A stretch of 64,000 bases of DNA from Ariolimax columbianus (GCA_036924085.1 JAVGWX010000003.1:122260764-122324763); one strand, 5' to 3'; positions 24,291 through 35,535 are shown, numbered from the stretch's first letter. The notes: generated by a model from the sequence alone, not told the origin. Program-made: numbers and translations.

Positions 24291-25015
24291 CCATCACAGG
24301 CACCAGTTAAGAGCAAGCTCTGCTAAGAAAGCAACAGCCTCAGACTGACAACTGCTTTCTTTAGGTGCATATTGACATCAGGAAGCGTATGATGATGAAG
24401 TAGACGATCAAACAATGAAAGGTTATACTACTGGAAAATAGAGTAGAACTGCTTCCACATCACAAGGACATATAACCAACGCTACTGGTCCCTTCTTCAC
24501 TCTATCCAGACAACAGAATTGGATCCATATCACAAGGACATATAACAAACGCTACTGCTCCCCCTCTTCACTCCATCTAGGGTTACCCCTACAGTTAGCC
24601 TTTTGGAAACCTGTCCAAAGCATTGTGTGTGTTCTTGCGTGGTGGTTTCTGCTATATTTTGTTTTACATGACGTGGTTGATAATTTGTTACACAACTCTC
24701 TTTAGTTGCCTTTTACATGCCTATTCATTCCTCCCTAGCAAATAGGATCCGCTTGGAGAGATAACCAACACCTTATCGAGAAACCGGATTTGCTCTCCTT
24801 CGCCTTCCCACCATCCAACGAGACAACGAGTTACACAACTCGTCAAGTCCTATATATCTCATACATGGGTATTGTGTCTAAAGCCTTTTTACTACAAACC
24901 CATAATACTACTCCACACTCGGTAGATCTTCAGCAAATTGCACGTGTGAATGGCGCGGTGTGTGACCTATCAGATAGAGAGAACTCTACCCTACAAGATT
25001 TAAACCGCACTGTTA
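24291..25015. other. Anonymous stretch with a 66-bp duplication
   Basis: Two copies of cacaaggacatataacMaac with flanking sequence (24455-24520 and 24521-24590). The rest is unrecognised. The plus ORF 24790-25026 could be the upstream part of the LINE at 25020-26105, but shows no diagnostic motif. Confidence 0.4.
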
Positions 25016-26105
25016 ATCAGATCTGACGACCAATGGATTAACAAAAAATCGCATAAAAAGAACAAGCTTCAATCATCTATCAAAAGCCTTTACAGCAAGG
25101 AACAGTGACAACATATCAAAATGTCCAACGACATGGGAAATTATACATATATGAAAATACAGACCAACAGCCTAACTTCACGATGGAAGCGAAAGTACCA
25201 GGTATCGATAGAAAGGTGGAAGAATCAGACCATGCAATGGGAGAAAAAACCCTAAAGCATATTGGAGACGCCTATCCTCAACCCATGTGGACGGAACTCT
25301 ACACAGATGGATCATCAGAGGAAGCATTGAGGAAAGGAAGGGCGGGACTCGTCCTACTTCTACAGGATGGAACCGTTATAGAAAAAGCAACTGCTGTTGG
25401 GGAGTCCTCGAGAAGTCTAAGAACAGAGCAACAGGCAATAATTGAAGCAGTTAAACTATTGGATGAAAAGGGGTTAAAGGATAACATAATAGTGGTTTTG
25501 TGTGACTGCATAGAAATTTTGCAGGCCACACAAAGAGAACGACGAAATAGTATGGAAAGGGAACTGATATCACCCTCGAGTGGATTCCAGCTCACTGCGG
25601 CATACCTGGGAATGAATGGGCGGACAGGCTGGCCAGGGAGGGAAGACAAAGAGAACAATTCACCCACCCAGTGTCACTGCCTGAAGTCAAGGAAAACATC
25701 CAAAAAAATATAAACAACAGTGGATATAGAGAACAAACAGTAATTACAGGAAACAGTAGGAAACAGTATACCACAATTTAGAATAGGAAACAGTATACCA
25801 CAATTTTTCGCCCCAGAACAGGTCATTGCAGACTAAATGCACACACCCATACAATGAAAGCAGCACAGACTGCACAATGGAAATGTCAGAGAGGACCCCA
25901 GACCCCAGAACACATCCTGCAAACATGTCCACTGCACCAAGACTCCCGTGAGAAGACCTGGCCCGAGGAGAGAAACATACAAGACAAACTGTGGGGAACC
26001 ATTGAGGACCTGCGACTGACGTGTCACTTCATTGGAGGCAACCCATCTGGTGGCATAAAACGAGCATACGACACTGAACGCAAAGAAGAAGAAGAAGATC
26101 TGACG
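25016..26105 (+). pseudogene. LINE fragment: linker, RNase H and zinc-knuckle C-terminus
   Basis: The 25105-25713 ORF holds a linker (KVPGIDRKVEESD) and the start of an RNase H domain: ELYTDGSSEEAL (first Asp), RSLRTEQQAIIEAVKLL (Glu), and VLCDCIEIL at the third acidic position. A frameshift near 25560 moves to the frame reading EWIPAHCGIPGNEWADRLAR (last Asp). A second shift and loss near 25800 leads to FRPRTGHCRLNAH, then KCQRGPQTPEHILQTCPLH, the CxxG..T.EHILQ.CP knuckle. The tail ends in (GAA)n at 26081-26098. It lacks the RT domain, consistent with 5' truncation. It would act in RNA removal during target-primed reverse transcription; this copy is dead. Confidence 0.9.
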
Positions 26106-27030
26106 ACCGACATCATCAACCTGTCGGATAGCAACCCAATCCTTAATTCTACCCGCCCTTTTTTTCAGCTAAATTTATTTCAAAAACCAAAGCGGGAAAA
26201 ATTGCCGCATGTGCAAGACGGTCCCCTTTACTTCACTGCTGGGGACAACAGCCATGCTTAATTTGTTTACGAGGAACACATTAAGGTATGATTCCTTGTG
26301 AACACACCTCGTTACTTATCTATTGAAATGCCCAAAATATTGAATGAACCTAATGTTTATGCGTTTCTGTATTTCTGTTCCTACGTTTAGGTAATCCTGA
26401 ATTCATTTGTTTGCAGTGCGATTTCGGTATCAATGGTTTTGACACGGTGAGCTTGCTAGCGAAACGTCACGAGCAGCGCTAAAAATATCTTCGCCATGAA
26501 AAGGACTGCACTAGATAGAGATGAGCCCTATTAATATGTGAGTTTCAAATATGATAAGAAAGTGAAAACAATTCCACGAAATATTGATTGAGTAGCAAAT
26601 ATGAATCATGAAACTTCATTATTGTAGATATTACAGAGAAATTCCCCTATAGATAAAACTATATCTTTTTAGCACTTATCACAGAGACTATGAAATTAAG
26701 TTGAAAGTTTTCGGCAGTCTTTGAGAAATGCGCTGCATGTAATGGTTCCCTTAATGGCGCAATCATTAATAGTGAAGTCATCTTACTAGATGATCAGGCA
26801 CTCAATTACGCTGCAATGTACGTACTTCACTCTGTCACAGAACGTCATTCATGATGGCATGATATACACCGTTGTGGAACGGGTTTTCATAAAGCTACTG
26901 GGTAATCGAGTCTATAAGGGTTAACAGATGTGAATTCATAAAGAAGTTTGAAGGAAGCCAGTTTAGCGAAGAAATGTGAAATGACGGGTAGTGTTTTGAA
27001 CCAATACAATCAATGGCAGACGCGCTGATT
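26106..27030. other. Anonymous stretch
   Basis: AT-rich, single-copy-looking, with no family signature on either strand. Confidence 0.4.
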
Positions 27031-27033
27031 TAC

Positions 27034-27240
27034 CGCAAGAAAGTAAAAACAAACCAGGATAACTGACTGCTGGCATCACCGAAAATGGCACTATGACGTT
27101 TGTCACAATAAACTGGATATTCTTGTCTCCTCCTGCCAAAGAGCTGCAACGAAAGCTTTGATTCATCCTTACTGTGTAACAGCTGTTGAATAATTGCACG
27201 AATCTGATCTTGCAAAAGTGTATCATTTTGTCGATTGTTC
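27034..27240 (-). CDS. Candidate exon, possibly the 3' part of the NT5C2-like gene
   Basis: The minus strand has an AG acceptor (aaaaatgtcag) at 27241, 207 bp open in one frame (1 + 68 codons + 2) and a GT donor (cg|gtaaatca) at 27034. The frame phase (enter after 2 bases, leave with 2) is the same as the two NT5C2-like exons on this strand. The translation ends SLQLFGRRRQEYPVY, KRHSAIFGDASSQL, SWFVFTFLR. Its spacing resembles the conserved GSLFRSGSRQ...ASF...PFSYLFR block near the C-terminus of NT5C2, but identity is low. No exon for the roughly 350 residues between was found. It may instead be a chance ORF or belong to another gene. Confidence 0.28.
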
Positions 27241-27510
27241 CTGACATTTTTACTTAGAAATCATATTATTTTTGTTTCACACTGTTCAGTGACAATGCAT
27301 GGTTTCACCTGGTCGGTTAATGTCAATATCCACAATTCTCTCATCTGGGATCAAGAAAATCCACATGGAATATATGAAAGCTGATTAAATGCTTTAAAAG
27401 TTGGTATTTCGTGTGCCGTCTCCTGAACCAGAAAAATTAGACAAATTTTCTTCAGGAACATACTTAACTCAGAGATTTTCAGGCAATTTGTGGAACAATT
27501 AACAGACACC

Positions 27511-27990
27511 GGGATCAAGATGCTGGATCGACATTTGGGATCAAGATGCTGGACGACATTTGGGATCAAGATGCTGGATCGACATTTGGGATCAAGATGC
27601 TGAGCAGCACATGAGCTGCAGTGGTTAGCGACGCATAGCTGACTGCTAGCGTCAGGGCCGGCGAACCAATGCTGCCAAGACCCTTCTACACCTCCACGCG
27701 GTGATCCTGGATAACAGGCTGCAGCAGGGCAGACAGGCTAAGAGAAGGGATCGAAGAGGGAATGCTAACCCGGTACTAAAAAAATGCTTGCTGAAGTCGG
27801 ATATGTTGGGTGCAAATATCGCAGTCAAGCTGTAAACTACGACACAACGCATTCCGTTCTCTGGACTGCATTCTGCTACTTAATCCCTTTCAGGGTTTGG
27901 TAGCGGGAGATTTGAGAACGAACGAAGCCAAGCCAAGTCAAACCAAGCTAAGCCAAACCAAGCCAAGCCAAGCCAAACCAAGCCAAACCA
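27511..27990 (+). mobile_element. S1 SINE copy with an expanded 5' end
   Basis: The SINE proper runs from 27588 (gggatcaagatgctgagcag) to the (aagcc)n-type tail at about 27930-27990. Upstream are three extra copies of its first 15 bases joined to gatcgacattt (starts 27511, 27537, 27562). A short duplication, agacaccg, flanks the whole unit (27504-27511 and 27991-27998), so the 5' mini-array lies inside the insertion. The body contains several substitutions relative to the 29993 copy. Confidence 0.8.
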
Positions 27991-28119
27991 AGACACCGAT
28001 TTGGATGGAGCGACAAGTCACACGTCCCGTGTCAGTATGAGTGTAATGTCATCATTCTTCGGTAACCGAGTGATCTCCCCATGACTGTGGCCACCTCGTT
28101 CCCCATTTGACTCTTCCCA

Positions 28120-28830
28120 ATTGTTTCTTTACGTAACGTTTTTATACTGGTTTAGAAGACTCTGCAGAGTCTGTAAACAACCAGTTTCATTTACATTTCC
28201 TTGCTCTAAAAAAGCGATGTGCATCCAATCTATTCTTAAATGCATTAATTGTCCCTACCTCCACTACTTCCTATGGTAATGCATTTCAAGCCATTCTCTG
28301 ACTAAAAGAATATTTCCTAACATCTAATCTGGACCTTTCTTTAGTTAATTTGTAGCTATGCCCTCTTACTCTTGTAGGTGTTTCTATTTTTTTTAAAACT
28401 TGTTATAGTATAATTTATCAGTTTCGTTGATTATCTTCTAAACCTGTATCAAGTCACTTCGAATTCTTCTCTTTTCTAGATATATGTAGGCCGGTTTTTC
28501 TGAGTCTTTAATCATAACTGTAATTCTTGGAATATCACTATCAGCTTTGTCGCTCTTTTTTTTTTTTTGGTATCCTTTCCAACATGTTTATATCCCCTCT
28601 ACATTTAAGACTCCCCACCTGTACTCAGTACTTCAATCTAGGTCTAACTAATGCTATCACTTCCTTGCTTCTATGTTTAATATTTTCTTTTATCATACCT
28701 ATTGCATTTGCCTTTTTCACTGCTACCTGAATTTGCTCACTCACTTTACCTGTATGATGTATTATAACCCCTAGGTTCCTTTCCTTTTCTATCATTCTAA
28801 TATTGTTTTCGCCCATTTCTTATGAAAAAA
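28120..28830 (-). pseudogene. L2-like LINE C-terminal fossil
   Basis: Minus readings: MIEKERNLGVIIHHTGKVSEQ, VAVKKANAIGMIKENIKHRS, VRPRLKY (28625-28816), then farther on RGHSYKLTKERSRLDVRKYS, FSQRMA*NALP*EVVEVG, and TINAFKNRLDAH (28210-28370). These are the order and wording of CR1/L2-type LINE ends (LGV...NR.LG.IKR.F..RS and F..R....WN.LP...V). Several stops occur. The untranslated 3' sequence tgcagagtcttctaaaccag recurs at 46690-46772. Confidence 0.88.
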
Positions 28831-28984
28831 TTTAAAAAGTCATGCTTACACCAATACGTCTCGCATGATAGAAGACACGAGGATTTACCGAGAAGGACCT
28901 ACGAAAATATGGAGCGTCGCATTAGAGTATTCATTTGCTTATTGAACCAAGCCTGTATAAAATCAATTTTAATATAAGAGAGTG

Positions 28985-29085
28985 TTTGTTATGGCCGGGG
29001 CAGGCTAGAGCTGCAGAGAGTGGCGCAGGACATTAGGAATTGGCATGCATTTGTTGAAAACCTGCGCTCCACAGGGAAGTGAAAG
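28985..29085 (+). pseudogene. Possible LINE C-terminal relic
   Basis: Plus reading GRGRLELQRVAQDIRNWHAF resembles a LINE end (LQ.+AQDR..WR.FV). Short and unsupported by upstream motifs. Confidence 0.35.
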
Positions 29086-29465
29086 GTTAAGCATTGATTG
29101 ATTCACAGAATCGGTGGGCCAGATCCGTCCCCAGGCCCGTATGTTGCTGATCTCTGCCCTACCCGAAACATTGAGGACTAGGCACGTCAGCGATTAAACC
29201 GACTTGACGGGCAATCCTAAGCTTAGCTTTAAAAGTGTCAGAATCCAGAAAGTCGTTAAACACTTTGCCATGGAGCTTTACAAGTCTGCCACAGTGAAGC
29301 ACTTTTATTGGTTTAAAATTCAAGTGTAAATCTTGCACGTCACCATGGTTACATGTGAATATATTCACCAAGCCCTTAAAGTAACAATACTGTACAAGCC
29401 CCATAAGTTACTGTTAGCTGGGTGTCTTTCAAACGACTAAATCACAGGTATACAACCTTTCTTTT
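29086..29465. other. Anonymous stretch
   Basis: The minus ORF 29159-29404 is open for 81 codons but shows no family motif that I know. A poly-T run at 29459-29468 leads into the 31-bp array. Confidence 0.35.
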
Positions 29466-29469
29466 TTTT

Positions 29470-29852
29470 GAGACCCTATTCTATAGAAGCAAAGTGACCC
29501 GCGACCCCATTCTATAGAAGCAAAGTGACCCGCGACCCCATTCTATAGAAGCAAAGTGACCCGCGACCCCATTCTATAGAAGCAAAGTGACCAGTGACCC
29601 TATTCTATAGAAGCAAAGTGACCCGTGACCCCATTCTATAAAAGCAAAGTGACCCGTGACCCCATTCTATAGAAGCAAAGTGACCCGTGACCCCATTCTA
29701 TAGAAGTAAAGTGACCCGTGATCCCATTCTATAGAAGCAAAGTGACCCGTGACCATATTCTATAGAAGCAAAGTGACCCGTGACCATATTCTATAGAAGC
29801 GAAGTGACCCGTGATCCCATTCTATAGAAGCAAAGTGACCCGCGACCCCAAA
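29470..29852. repeat. 31-bp minisatellite, about 12 copies
   Basis: Unit gaccccattctatagaagcaa plus agtgacccgc, with few substitutions (cg/tg, cccc/ccat). It is followed by cgcgaccccaaaaaatttttt, which may be the original host element of the unit. Confidence 0.95.
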
Positions 29853-29992
29853 AAATTTTTTAAAAGAGCCGTTTTAATAGGGTAAAAGAAAATACATCTG
29901 ATTGGATTACGCAATTGACTCATCTGATTGGGGACAGAAACATCCGGGTTATTATATTACTCAGAATTCGAATACGCAAACAAATCTCAGTG

Positions 29993-30352
29993 TGGGATCA
30001 AGATGCTGAGCAGCGCATGAGCTGCAGTGGTCAGCGACCCATAGCTGACTACTAGCGTCAGGGCCAGCGAACCAAAGCTGCCAAGACCCTTCTACACCTC
30101 CACGCGGTGATCCTGGATAACAGGCTGCAGCAGGGCAGACTGGCTAAGGAGAAGGGATCGAAGAAGGAATGCTAACCCGGTACTCAAAAGATGCTTGCTG
30201 AAGTCGGATGTGTTGGACCAAAATGTGCAAATATCGCAGTCAAGTTGTAAACTACGACACAACGCATCCCGTTCTCTGGACTACATTCTGCTACTTAAGC
30301 CCTTTTAGGGCTTGGTAGCAGGAGATTGAGAACGAACGAAGCCAAGCCAAGG
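29993..30352 (+). mobile_element. S1 SINE copy, full length with TSD
   Basis: 360-bp element with an exact 12-bp target-site duplication, caaatctcagtg (29981-29992 and 30353-30364). It starts tgggatcaagatgctgagc and ends gagaacgaacgaagccaagccaag. It is the best reference copy of the family in the window. Confidence 0.92.
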
Positions 30353-30364
30353 CAAATCTCAGTG

Positions 30365-30765
30365 CTACAAGATGTGATGAGGCGATTTTTCTTTGTTTCC
30401 CCAAAAACGGCTCATGTCAACATTATGTGGACCTCGCGTCGATATATCTCACTATGGGTCGCTTCAGTGTATCCACTTGGAATTCAACAAAATATAAAAC
30501 TACTCATATTTTTTATGGATTATATTCGAAAATTATGACAGTATTTAAACTTTAAGACATCGATGAAAAATACAAATTGCTATATTTTGGGGGTGGTTGG
30601 CTGTTTGAGCCCACAGACAACCCTTCGCGACCTCATCTGACCAAACCTCTTTTCACTACCTGGATTTAGTCGACTTAATGACGTTTCTTGTCAGACAAAT
30701 AGGCGAGGATATCTAATGAATGAATGAGTTATACATTTATATCTTGGACACATTGGGGACAGACA
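30365..30765. other. Anonymous stretch
   Basis: No recognisable feature. Confidence 0.4.
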
Positions 30766-30769
30766 CCTC

Positions 30770-30945
30770 ATAGCGTTTATATATAGAGGCAAAGGCAGAC
30801 GAAGAAGGCGATCGCAACAAGATGTCAAGTAATGCTTGGGCGTGACTCCTATGAGGGCAGGTGATTTGATTTGGCAAGAGATGGAGTTTCTTTTAGACGG
30901 GCTGCGATTGGGGATCGACGTTCTGCAGGGACACACTACATGATC
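30770..30945 (+). pseudogene. LINE C-terminal relic, same family as 20750-21340
   Basis: Plus readings GRQRRRRRSQQDVK*CLGVTP then MRAGDLIWQEMEFLLDG align with the GRGRQRRRW.QVVKQCLSMT and QACDLTRDQVSF of the minus-strand copy at 20750-21340. No upstream part is present. Confidence 0.7.
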
Positions 30946-31034
30946 ATATATATATATCCTCGTTCGATCAATATCTAAGACATACTTTTTTGATGAGGTA
31001 AGGTAAACAAATGCCCTGGTGTAATTTAAAGAAA

Positions 31035-31278
31035 ATGTTCCATCAAGTTGAAAAACATACCATTACGTTGAAAGACCTACCATCAAGTTGAAAGACATAC
31101 CATCAAGTTGAAAGACATACCATCAAGTTGAAAGACATACCATCAAGTTGAAAGACATACCATCAAGTTGAAAGACATATCATTAAGTTGAAAGACATGT
31201 CATCAAGTTAAAAGACATATCATCAAGTTGAAAGACATACCATCAAGTTGAAAGACATACCATCAAGTTTAAGGACAA
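31035..31278. repeat. 20-bp minisatellite, about 12 copies
   Basis: Unit accatcaagttgaaagacat, nearly uniform. No spacers, so it is not CRISPR-like. Confidence 0.95.
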
Positions 31279-31309
31279 ACTTTTTTTTTTTATTAAGGTG
31301 AGCTACATA

Positions 31310-31735
31310 CACTACTCAAACATGACATGTCAAGACTGGAGGTTTTCCACATCCGCAACCAGCGGCGTATCCTGTGCATTTGATTGCATGACTACATCCG
31401 CAACATGGAGGTCTCTACTAAACCAGGCATCCATACAATTTCAGAAACACTTGACTGCCGCTGAGTTTCTTTGTTCGGTCATGTTGTACGGCTGGACCAG
31501 GAAACCCTGGCCCACAAGATGCTACACAAGTCGTTCATCGGCGCCAAAAGTCTTCCCCGGACAGGCTGGAGGCAGAGAAAGGCCGTCCCCGCACAGTATG
31601 GCTCCAGCAACAAGCAACATCCACCTCCGGTCTAGACGTGGCCTGGAACCGCGCCGCAGCAGTAGGTCGTGGATGTGGCCGACCGACGCAACGGGCTTCA
31701 GAAGCGTAAGGGAACATTATTATTATTGTCTTACA
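31310..31735 (+). pseudogene. LINE C-terminal fossil (FGHVVRLDQ family)
   Basis: Plus readings LEVFHIRNQRRILCI, LHDYIRNMEVSTKPGIHTIS, VSLFGHVVRLDQETLAHKML, GWRQRKAVPAQYG and DRRNGLQKR, followed by an (ATT)n tail, match the layout of the 9297-10135 element. Two stops and at least one frameshift are present. The 5' part is missing. Confidence 0.85.
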
Positions 31736-32089
31736 AATAGATGTCATTGTTCCATTAAGAAAAACGTTCTAATACAGTGAGATGCCTACATGCCCTCGTT
31801 ACATCAATTCATAAAACAAACGTGTTTACTCTGTGACATACGAATATGTTATATTGCCGTACAAATAAATGTCTTCGTTCTATCAAGACATAAGACAGGC
31901 GTTTTATGGAGTAGGAGCAGATATGTCCTCCTCAGACAACCATTTTATTGGGATATATTGGCTGTGTCATGCTTCATCTTGAAGTGGTTCGAGGTCTGCG
32001 CGACCTTTTTTCCACATTCTGACCTAGCTTGAAAATTTATTTTCGGGGCTTGGTTACTACGTTCTGTTAATCTTTTATTTTGTCCCTTA

Positions 32090-32345
32090 TCCGTTTGGTT
32101 GTTGAGTGGCAGAGTAGTTAACGCTCTTGCTTGTTATAGCAAAGACACCGGGTTCATTCCCATGGTTCGACAATATCTAGTATACCTGGAGAATGTGTAC
32201 ACGACTCGTCATTCCACTTCTAAAGTGTCGGTGATAGTGAGATCCAGTGCAGTCCAATAATATACACTGATGTCGGGGATGAAGTGTTGGGAGACTTCAT
32301 GATACTAGGCCACATCTTGTTTATTAGCCGGAGTGGATAGTTCCT
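32090..32345 (+). mobile_element. tRNA-headed SINE (box A 32107, box B 32151)
   Basis: tggcagagtagttaacgc (box A, 32107-32124) and ggttcattccc (box B, 32151-32161) are spaced as in a tRNA gene. The cloverleaf is not preserved. A non-tRNA body follows (cctggagaatgtgtacacga), whose end I place only roughly. Confidence 0.65.
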
Positions 32346-33490
32346 TTCCTAGTTGTATTTCTTTCCCTAACATGACAGGAAGATCTCACAGAATACTCTT
32401 CTGCGCGTGCTTGGAATCCGTTATCCGTTGTTGCAGCTGGGAGAACATTGCAACCAAATATTAATGACAGATACCTAAACTATCTTTGATGTTGTCACAT
32501 AAACCAGTCGGATGATAGAGATACTCAGAAATGAACATTTCCAAAACCAAAGCCACGCGAAACTGTCTCGCTCTTTGTGTTTCGTCAACCCTATTGTGCG
32601 CCGTGCAATGTGATATGCTGCTGAAACATGGACATTTACAAAAGCAATGAAGAAAATACAGTGACCCTGCCGCTCTCTCTCTCTTTCTCTCTCTCTCTCT
32701 AGAGAGAGAGAGAGAGAGAGAGGTATTGTCGGCCTTACCCTCCTCAAGCAACGTATGCTGAATATCCACAATTCCGACCTACGACAATTATCACTGTCGA
32801 GTAATGCAATGGCTCACGCAAACAAGACAAAACATCTTGTATCAGAACACATACTCACAAGAAAGGATAAACGTTGGAGAACATCGACAACATTGTCACC
32901 TTCAAGGCTGAAAGAGAGCACGGTGTAGATCCCCGACTCCCTTGTACTCTACAACATTCACGACAAATGAAACGTAAATCTTATGGAGCTCCATAGTGCA
33001 GGATAGAGATCTTTGGACACGAAGCTAGGACCCACAAAGACACAACTGTCGCTGAAGAATGGGGCCCCAAAGGAGTAATTGATACAATATGCTTCCGTGT
33101 TAACATTTCTCATTTTGTTTACAACGTTTTGTACATAACTGAGTTGTCTGCCATGGTCTTTGTGTATGACAAAGACAAGAACTTCATCACTGCCCAACTG
33201 AGAGCATGTCGTAAGAGGCGACTAACTGTGTGATATGGCACAACATCGGCAATGGTTAGATGTTTTGTAAAGAGCGGCATAGATGGCACCTAATCAGCTG
33301 TGGGTCTACTTTGCTCTAGTATTTTAGTCTATTAAGATGGAATTGCACATCGGTTAACCACCCTCCGCTTCACTTGTCCCAATGCTGTGTAGTAATAAGC
33401 TGCTCGAGCCTAGCCCGCTATGCATGAAATCCTCCTTCCCGTTACATCCATCGCACACCAGAGCTGGGACCTCCACGGGGACATCTGCCC
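32346..33490. other. Anonymous stretch with a (CT)n(AG)n palindrome
   Basis: Apart from the dinucleotide palindrome near 32670-32722, no gene or repeat is recognised. The minus ORF 32958-33197 has no domain I know. Confidence 0.4.
32670..32722. repeat. (CT)n-(AG)n perfect palindrome
   Basis: ctctctctctttctctctc runs directly into agagagagagagagagag, giving a hairpin-forming inverted dinucleotide repeat. Confidence 0.9.
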
Positions 33491-33496
33491 ATGTAG

Positions 33497-33772
33497 AAGT
33501 AAAGTAAAGTAAAGTATCCCATAGCATTACTGCCGTAGGGGTGTGAGGTGTTAGCGATCTCACATTTCAAAGGGTTGGCTATATGAGGGCGGTAGCCATC
33601 TCCTCTCCCTCGCCGCTTTTACTTCCCGGACTGAACCGGTACCCATTTAAGGCTGGGTCGACCCGGGAGTCATTGCGGTCTGAAAAAAACATTACCGCCT
33701 CAACTGGGGAATGAAGCCAGGACCACTCAGATGCGAAGCCAGAGCGCTAACCACTGCGCTACGCGGCTCCAC
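33497..33772 (-). mobile_element. tRNA-headed SINE with (CTTTA)n tail
   Basis: On minus: gcgtagcgcagtggttagcgc (box A, 33744-33764), ggcttcattcc (box B, 33708-33718), then a body with ctcccgggtcgacccagcc, gtaccggttcagtccgggaa and agtaaaagcggcgaggg, and a tail of ctttactttacttta. The body block around 33610-33660 has a relative in the SINE at 52740-52995. Confidence 0.8.
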
Positions 33773-33779
33773 ATTAAGA

Positions 33780-34220
33780 AGTACAGGTTGACTAAGACGT
33801 GATTGCTTTGCATTTGTCAAATCTTTCATTTTCGGTTGACTGTTTTAATACTCACAATAATGATTGTGTCGGTTTAAGGGGTGTCTTACACTTAGGAATG
33901 CAACTGTAAGTATGCGCATTGCTAACAAAGCTTGAATGTTTAACTTGCTGTGAGATGTATTGTGGTCGATTGTTATAGATGGCTTCTTCTTAGCATCGGT
34001 CTGTATTTGTAAAGACACGAGTTCGAGTCCCGGCATGGTATGATGTTTTGCTGTCGGTAGTTCTTCCTGCTGGCCATCACACATGCATGTCAATGGCCTT
34101 AATAAAGTGATGTCTGTGCCTGCTTTTATACGAGTGAAGTGATCTGCGCCTTCGTCTCTAACATTCAATGGTTTTGGAGTTTGCTTTCTAAATCTGTCTT
34201 CTGCTCTTCTTCTTCTTCTT
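33780..34220. other. Anonymous stretch with an isolated box-B-like site
   Basis: agttcgagtcccgg at 34019-34032 looks like a tRNA box B, and ggcttcttcttagcatc upstream could be a decayed box A. The rest is unrecognised. Confidence 0.35.
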
Positions 34221-34224
34221 CTCC

Positions 34225-34556
34225 GTTCGTTCTCAATCTCCCGCTACCAAACCCTGAAAGGGCTTAAGTAGCAGAATGTAGTCCAGAGAGCGGATTGCGT
34301 TGTGTCGTAGTTTACAGCTTGACTGCGATATTTGCACCTTTTGGTCCAACAGCAATCATTTTTTGAGTACCGGGTTAGCATTCCCTCTTCGATCCCTTCT
34401 TCTTAGCCAGTCTGCCCTGCTGCAGCCTGTTATCCAGGATCACCGTGTGGGGGTGTAGAAGGGTCTTGGCAGCTCTGGTTCGCAGGCCCTGACACTAGCA
34501 GTCAGCTATGGGTTGCTGACCACTGCAGCTCATGCTCTGCTCAGCGTCTTGATCCC
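34225..34556 (-). mobile_element. S1 SINE copy
   Basis: Full-length body on minus from gggatcaagacgctgagc (34556) to cgggagattgagaacgaacgg, followed by an (AGA)n tail (34206-34224 on plus as cttcttctt). Unlike the 6133 and 29993 copies, the tail is AAG-type rather than AAGCC-type. No target duplication is clear because the right side is fused to another SINE fragment. Confidence 0.85.
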
Positions 34557-34690
34557 CCTCCTGCTACCAAGTCCTGAACATGGCTTTGCAAGTAGCAAGA
34601 TGTAGTTAGGAGAACGGAATGCGACGTGTCACTAGTTTACAGCTTGACTGCGAAATTTGCACATTTCAGTCCGACACATCCGTCTCTTCG
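34557..34690 (-). mobile_element. S2 SINE fragment fused to the S1 copy
   Basis: On minus: gatgtgtcggactgaaatgt, then cgcagtcaagctgtaaacta, then ttggtagcaggag, and directly the 5' end of the S1 copy at 34556. It corresponds to the 37564-37724 S2 element without its last 25 bases. Confidence 0.75.
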
Positions 34691-35535
34691 GCAGTTCTAA
34701 ATATGTAACTATCCCTACCCAACCTGTCTAGCGTGGACCCCAGCAATTGGGTAATGGCAGTTTGTCTCACTTTTGTTTACAGGGGAGTCAGCACGACTAG
34801 GTAACGCTTAGCTCCCCTACATTGCCTATATCATTGTACATCTCTTGGTCTGAAACACACCCATACTTCCAGCCACAACCTTCTCTTATTTCCTTTCTCC
34901 TACATCATTAGACAGTCGTTTAACTGGAACTCTGGCCACAGATGAATTCTCCAGCGTGTCATGCCCCGACAAACATCTTAAATCTTTTCCTAATTACACA
35001 GTTCAACTTTTCTTATTCCACTAAGAAAATGGGTTTGCACTACATTGAAGACCGTGTGTGGAGCTCCCTGAGTGGAAGAAATCGTTATTGTAATGATGGA
35101 GTGTAGTCCTCGAAACAGATGTTTGCCTCTACCGAGTTCACAACATTTTTGGTCATCTGCCTTAAATTTACACCTTAAAAACGGAAAATAAAGAAATAGA
35201 GAGAAAGAGAGAGTAAAGGATTGGGCGTGGGAGTGTACGCATGCAACACCCCCACACAACCCGATCATCCAAAACCAAAAATAATAAGTTATTTATTTTG
35301 AAATAATTAATTATAAACATTATGATGGTGATTTATTGTTGTTGTCTGCTCATGTCGAGATCGGTATGTTATCCATATGTTTCCCACTGCACGTGCTTTC
35401 AATGAAGTCGTGGACCTCGTGCCTAATATTGTTCTCTTTTCTTGTCCGTAATCTGTTACGGCGGTCAAATGCGCAATCTATATTCAAAGAACGACCAATC
35501 TTTTTTCAAATTAAGGAAACAACAACCTTCTCCCA
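34691..35535. other. Anonymous stretch
   Basis: No domain, element end or tandem unit recognised. Confidence 0.4.

Noticed and set aside
29159..29404. Minus ORF of 81 codons
   Set aside because: Looked protein-like, but I could not assign any family. Listed only as part of an anonymous stretch.
31035..31278. CRISPR-like regular repeats
   Set aside because: Contiguous 20-bp tandem copies with no unique spacers, in a eukaryotic context.
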